From Bacillota bacterium (GTDB taxonomy: Bacteria; Bacillota; Desulfotomaculia; Desulfotomaculales; Desulforudaceae), in assembly GCA_040757205.1 (NCBI GenBank), contig JBFLXL010000011.1:17399-81398 (forward strand): a stretch of 64,000 nt of DNA, given 5' to 3'. Positions 61,558-64,000 of the stretch are shown piece after piece. A program made the translations under genes and the position numbers. Positions within the stretch are counted from its first letter, which is position 1; each line of letters starts with the position of its first letter. The notes beneath the pieces are model-generated. The model had not been told where the DNA came from. It worked only from the letters and a program-made list of their open reading frames with translations, and did not search any database.

Positions 61558-62907
61558 TTACCGTTTCGGCGGCGTCTCATCCAACACGCAGATGATCTGC
61601 CAGCGACCGGGGTAGTATAGATTTAGAATATTCTCCAGTATAACCTTGTTCTCCGGCAAAGCTACCTTTTCCTTTGCCAGCGCGTCCCGGAATTTCAGCA
61701 CCAGCTTCCGGGAACCGGCCGCCACGGGCTCCGCGCGGGCCAGCCAAGGGGCTGCCGGCGGTTTGCGCCGCCGGAACTCGGCGAGCACCTCTTCCCACAC
61801 CCGCTCCAGTTCCGGACCCTTTTCGGGTTGGGCCGTCCGTGCCGGCCCGTCGCCGGCGCCGGGCGGCGCCGGCCAGCCGGCACGGACCACCGCCAGTTCC
61901 AGGGGCAGAATCGGCCGCGTGGCAAACCGCATTTCCTGCTCGGCTTTGGCAAACAAGGCCAAAAACTCAACCAGCCGGTCCCGGTCCAAGTCCGGCCGGG
62001 ACGCGCCCCCGGCGCCGAAAGCCCCGTACAGCAGGTCGCGCAGGTAATCGGTTAGTTCCCGGGCGACGATCCGGAGGTCCTTGCCTTGAGCCTGCACCTC
62101 CTGCAACACCCGCAGGGCCGCGCCGGTTTCCCCGGCGGCCAGGTGGCCCACCAGCCGCTCCAGCACCTCCCCGGTGACCGTTCCCAGAATGCTGTGCAGG
62201 TCCTCGAGGGTGATCCGGTTCCCGCTCAGGGCGGCGGCCTGGTCCAGGATGCCGAGGGCGTCCCGGAGGCTCCCGTCCGCCACCCGGGCGATGAAGGCCG
62301 GCACCCCGCTTTCCACCGTCAGCCCCGCCTGGGCCGCCACTTCCTCCAGCCTGGAAACGAGGTCCGGCCGGCCGATGCGCCGGAAGTCGAAGCGCTGACA
62401 GCGCGAGATGACCGTCAGGGGCACCTTGTGCGGTTCGGTGGTGGCCAGCACGAAGATCACGTGGGCGGGCGGTTCCTCCAGGGTCTTCAGCAGGGCGTTG
62501 AAGGCCTCGTTGGTGAGCATGTGGACCTCGTCGACGATGTACACCTTAAAGCGCCCTGCGGCCGGGTGGAACTTCACCCGTTCCCGGAGTTCGCGCACCT
62601 CGTCCACCCCCCGGTTGGAGGCGGCGTCGATCTCGAGCACGTCCACCGCCGACCCGGCCGCGACGGACACGCAGGAGGCACACTGCCCGCAGGGCTCGGC
62701 CCCGTCCCGGCCGGTGCAGTTCACGGCCTTGGCCAGCACCTTGGCCATCGTCGTCTTCCCCGTGCCGCGCGGGCCGCAAAACAGGTAGGCGTGGGCCACC
62801 CGTTGGGCCTGCACGGCGTTCTCAAGCGTCCGAACGACGTGGTTCTGGCCGACAATCTCATCAAAACGCCGGGGCCGCCAGGTCCGGTACAGAGTCTGGT
62901 ACGGCAA
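61558..62907 (-). CDS. dnaX: DNA polymerase III gamma/tau subunit
   Basis: The 449-residue AAA ATPase has TLYRTWRPRRFDEIVGQNHV, AYLFCGPRGTGKTTMAKVLA, the zinc module CTGRDGAEPCGQCASC, YIVDEVHMLTNEAFNALLK and TVISRCQRFDFRR. It is short compared with full-length tau (~560-640 aa), being closer to a gamma form with a modest C-terminus. TTG 62907 was chosen because GGGGGAGCAGC precedes it. That RBS/start block is duplicated 70 bp upstream. Confidence 0.95.
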   Translation of the reverse strand: MPYQTLYRTWRPRRFDEIVGQNHVVRTLENAVQAQRVAHAYLFCGPRGTGKTTMAKVLAKAVNCTGRDGAEPCGQCASCVSVAAGSAVDVLEIDAASNRGVDEVRELRERVKFHPAAGRFKVYIVDEVHMLTNEAFNALLKTLEEPPAHVIFVLATTEPHKVPLTVISRCQRFDFRRIGRPDLVSRLEEVAAQAGLTVESGVPAFIARVADGSLRDALGILDQAAALSGNRITLEDLHSILGTVTGEVLERLVGHLAAGETGAALRVLQEVQAQGKDLRIVARELTDYLRDLLYGAFGAGGASRPDLDRDRLVEFLALFAKAEQEMRFATRPILPLELAVVRAGWPAPPGAGDGPARTAQPEKGPELERVWEEVLAEFRRRKPPAAPWLARAEPVAAGSRKLVLKFRDALAKEKVALPENKVILENILNLYYPGRWQIICVLDETPPKR

Positions 62908-63001
62908 GCTGCTCCCCCCGCCTAACGCTTCTGCAATCCAAAGCAACCGTCAAAGCTGTGGCCGTGGAGTACGGCAAGCTGCTCCCCCCGCCTAACACTT
63001 C
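62900..63001. repeat. Direct repeat of the dnaX RBS and start codon
   Basis: Two 32-bp copies (62900-62931 and 62970-63001), differing at one base, lie exactly 70 bp apart. Each contains GGGGGG-AGCAGC-TTG-CCG-TAC on the minus strand. Because 70 is not a multiple of 3, the upstream copy starts a different frame: a 38-codon ORF from TTG 62977 to TGA at 62861, overlapping dnaX. Confidence 0.9.
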
Positions 63002-63274
63002 CCAAGCCGTCCCTCCGGTTCCACCACTTCAGCAGCTCCGGGTTGTGTATTCCCGGGCTTGTGTGTTCCGTAAAAAGCATAATCCCCGGTGCAAGTTTCA
63101 TTAATTATACACTCAAAACGCACATCCGGCCATAACCCGGCAGCCAAACCAAACGAAAACCACCCGCAAAAAACGGTCTTCCCCGGCTAAAAAACGGTCT
63201 TTTCCGGCTCCTTCCACGACCCGGTCGACGGTGCCGTGCGGTTCTTCACCCCACCCCCCTACCAACAACAACAA
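63002..63274. other. Non-coding gap between dnaX and the SRP RNA terminator
   Basis: No coding signal was seen. A minus-strand TATAAT at 63104-63109 may be the dnaX -10 (no good -35). Two AAAACGGTCTT repeats occur at about 63168-63202. Confidence 0.5.
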
Positions 63275-63307
63275 CACGAAGAGGGTGGTTTCCCCACCCT
63301 CTTCGTG
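63275..63307 (-). terminator. Terminator of the SRP RNA
   Basis: CACGAAGAGGGTGG and CCACCCTCTTCGTG form a perfect 14-bp stem with a 5-nt loop; on the minus strand it is followed by TTGTTGTTGTTGTT, five bases past the SRP RNA 3' helix. Confidence 0.92.
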
Positions 63308-63312
63308 AAACT

Positions 63313-63582
63313 AGCCGTGCACCCGCCTCCGAACAATGACTTCCGGGCGTTACCGCCGCAGGTGGCTCGGGCCAGGCGCCCTCGCGGCACCCGGAGTGAT
63401 TCCCTTAGTGCTGCTTCCGTCAGGATCTGACACGGTTCGAGAAGCTCCGTCGCGCGAGACCCAACCGTCAACACCCCTTGCGTCGGCCGGACCCCACAAG
63501 CCAAGCCCTCGGGCAGGAATTCAACCCCGCTATAGCGGGTTGCGGGTCACAGGGCACCGCTACCTCCCCGTCTAGCACGGCT
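63313..63582 (-). ncRNA. ffs: Signal recognition particle RNA, large Bacillus type
   Basis: On the minus strand the 5' AGCCGTGC (63575-63582) pairs with GCACGGCT at the 3' end (63313-63320). The Alu domain starts GACGGGGAGGTAGCGGTGCC. The conserved domain IV reads GTCAGATCCTGACGGAAGC and then AGCACTAAGGG. The ~270-nt length includes the Alu domain, as in B. subtilis scRNA. Position between dnaX and tRNA-Ser is standard. It acts with Ffh in protein targeting. Confidence 0.95.
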
Positions 63583-63590
63583 AAACCTTA

Positions 63591-63620
63591 GTCGTCGGTC
63601 GTCGGTCGTCAGTCGTCAGT
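63591..63620. repeat. GTCGTCR heptamer array in the SRP RNA promoter region
   Basis: About four copies of GTCGTCG/GTCGTCA lie 9 bp upstream of the SRP RNA 5' end, where the -35/-10 region would be expected. Confidence 0.85.
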
Positions 63621-63651
63621 GTGAAGTCTCCGACCACCGACCACTATTACA

Positions 63652-63741
63652 TGGCGGAGAGAGTGGGATTCGAACCCACGAGGCGGTTACCCGCCCACAC
63701 GCTCTCCAGGCGTGCGCCTTCATCCGCTCGGCCATCTCTCC
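63652..63741 (-). tRNA. tRNA-Ser (GGA)
   Basis: On the minus strand the acceptor GGAGAGA pairs with TCTCTCC, the anticodon loop is CTGGAGA (anticodon GGA), there is a long variable arm (GTGGGCGGGTAACCGCC), T loop TTCGAAT, discriminator G and encoded CCA (63652-63654). It reads UCC/UCU. Confidence 0.97.
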
Positions 63742-63884
63742 GGATGACAAACACGGCCGGTCCACCGGCCCGCCCGACGCCACCTTCGCCGCAAACCGGT
63801 CTTGGCTTCTTCACAGCCGTGATTTACATTCTACCACCGATGAGGGCCGATTTCAACAACCGGATTACCCATTGTGTTGTTGGC

Positions 63885-64000
63885 CTGTGATATTGTCACC
63901 CCGTAAGCGGTCTGAGAAAATGTCACTCATGAAGAAGGGAGACGTTTTCTTGAAACCCAAGGAAGCCAGGAGACTGGACATCATGGAGTGGGTCCTTGCC
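63885..64000 (+). mobile_element. Left end of an insertion sequence, cut by the window edge
   Basis: From about 63887 TGTGATATTGTCACC and then GAAAATGTCAC (63916-63926) give a repeated GTCAC pattern typical of IS ends. A transposase-like frame follows. The right end and exact border are not visible. Confidence 0.6.
63929..64000 (+). CDS. Transposase, N-terminal fragment (partial)
   Basis: The frame gives MKKGDVFLKPKEARRLDIM and continues EWVLA to the window edge. The LKPKEARRL-type start, with GGGAG 8 bp before TTG 63950, resembles ISNCY/integrase-core transposases that begin with LTxKEAxRL. ATG 63929 or TTG 63950 may be the start. The catalytic domain is outside the window. Confidence 0.6.
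   Translation, partial: MKKGDVFLKPKEARRLDIMEWVLA

Noticed and set aside
63591..63620. CRISPR-like repeat
   Set aside because: Units are 7 bp with no spacers; it is a simple tandem array.

Overview
The window is a high-GC, origin-proximal segment from a spore-forming Firmicute that carries anaerobic energy genes. Evidence for sporulation is SpoIIE, SpoVT, SpoVG, YabP, YabQ, YabG, BofA, RicT/YaaT and two SPOCS proteins. Evidence for anaerobic metabolism is a fused HdrA-type flavoprotein, an HdrD/DsrK-type partner, formate-tetrahydrofolate ligase and LarB. The gene set and order fit the Desulfotomaculum / Pelotomaculum / Candidatus Desulforudis group of Peptococcales. That assignment rests on memory of gene order and was not checked by search.

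Read right to left (most genes are on the minus strand), the window follows the classical Bacillus-type chromosome order: tRNA-Ser, SRP RNA, dnaX, ybaB, recR, bofA, a PLP decarboxylase, tmk, holB, ricT, rsmI, metG, tatD, the YabE-like 3D protein, rsmA, yabG, ispE, spoVG, glmU, prs, rplY, pth, mfd, spoVT, mazG/yabN, hup, rqcP, yabP, yabQ, divIC, spoIIE, ppx, tilS, ftsH, then folP-folB-folK. Inserted into it are a spore-envelope cluster (41.5-48.3 kb), cobO, and a redox/one-carbon cluster at 3.9-12.2 kb (hdrD-like, hdrA fusion, mrp, DUF134, fhs, ndk).

Plus-strand genes mostly look like later insertions or independently controlled units: larB (cut by the left edge), a serine protease, hisG, two small membrane proteins, a lysR / tRNA / yedE / tusA cassette, a ZIP transporter, an unrecognised 186-aa protein, a glycosyltransferase-like protein, abrB, and a transposase cut by the right edge.

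The most interesting item is the tRNA at 35288-35381. It has the body of a selenocysteine tRNA (13-bp acceptor-T helix, 5-bp D stem closed by a tetraloop, long variable arm). Its anticodon is GCA and its discriminator base is U, which are cysteine identity elements. It lies directly upstream of a YedE-type selenium/sulfur transporter and a TusA-type sulfur carrier, and downstream of a LysR regulator.

Other unusual items are: duplicated 5' ends of folP (at 328-403) and of dnaX (62970-63001), each carrying a ribosome binding site and start codon; matching inverted repeats that bury the Shine-Dalgarno of two tandem SPOCS genes; a pair of small four-cysteine paralogues; and an HdrA fusion whose two halves each lack a part that the other retains.
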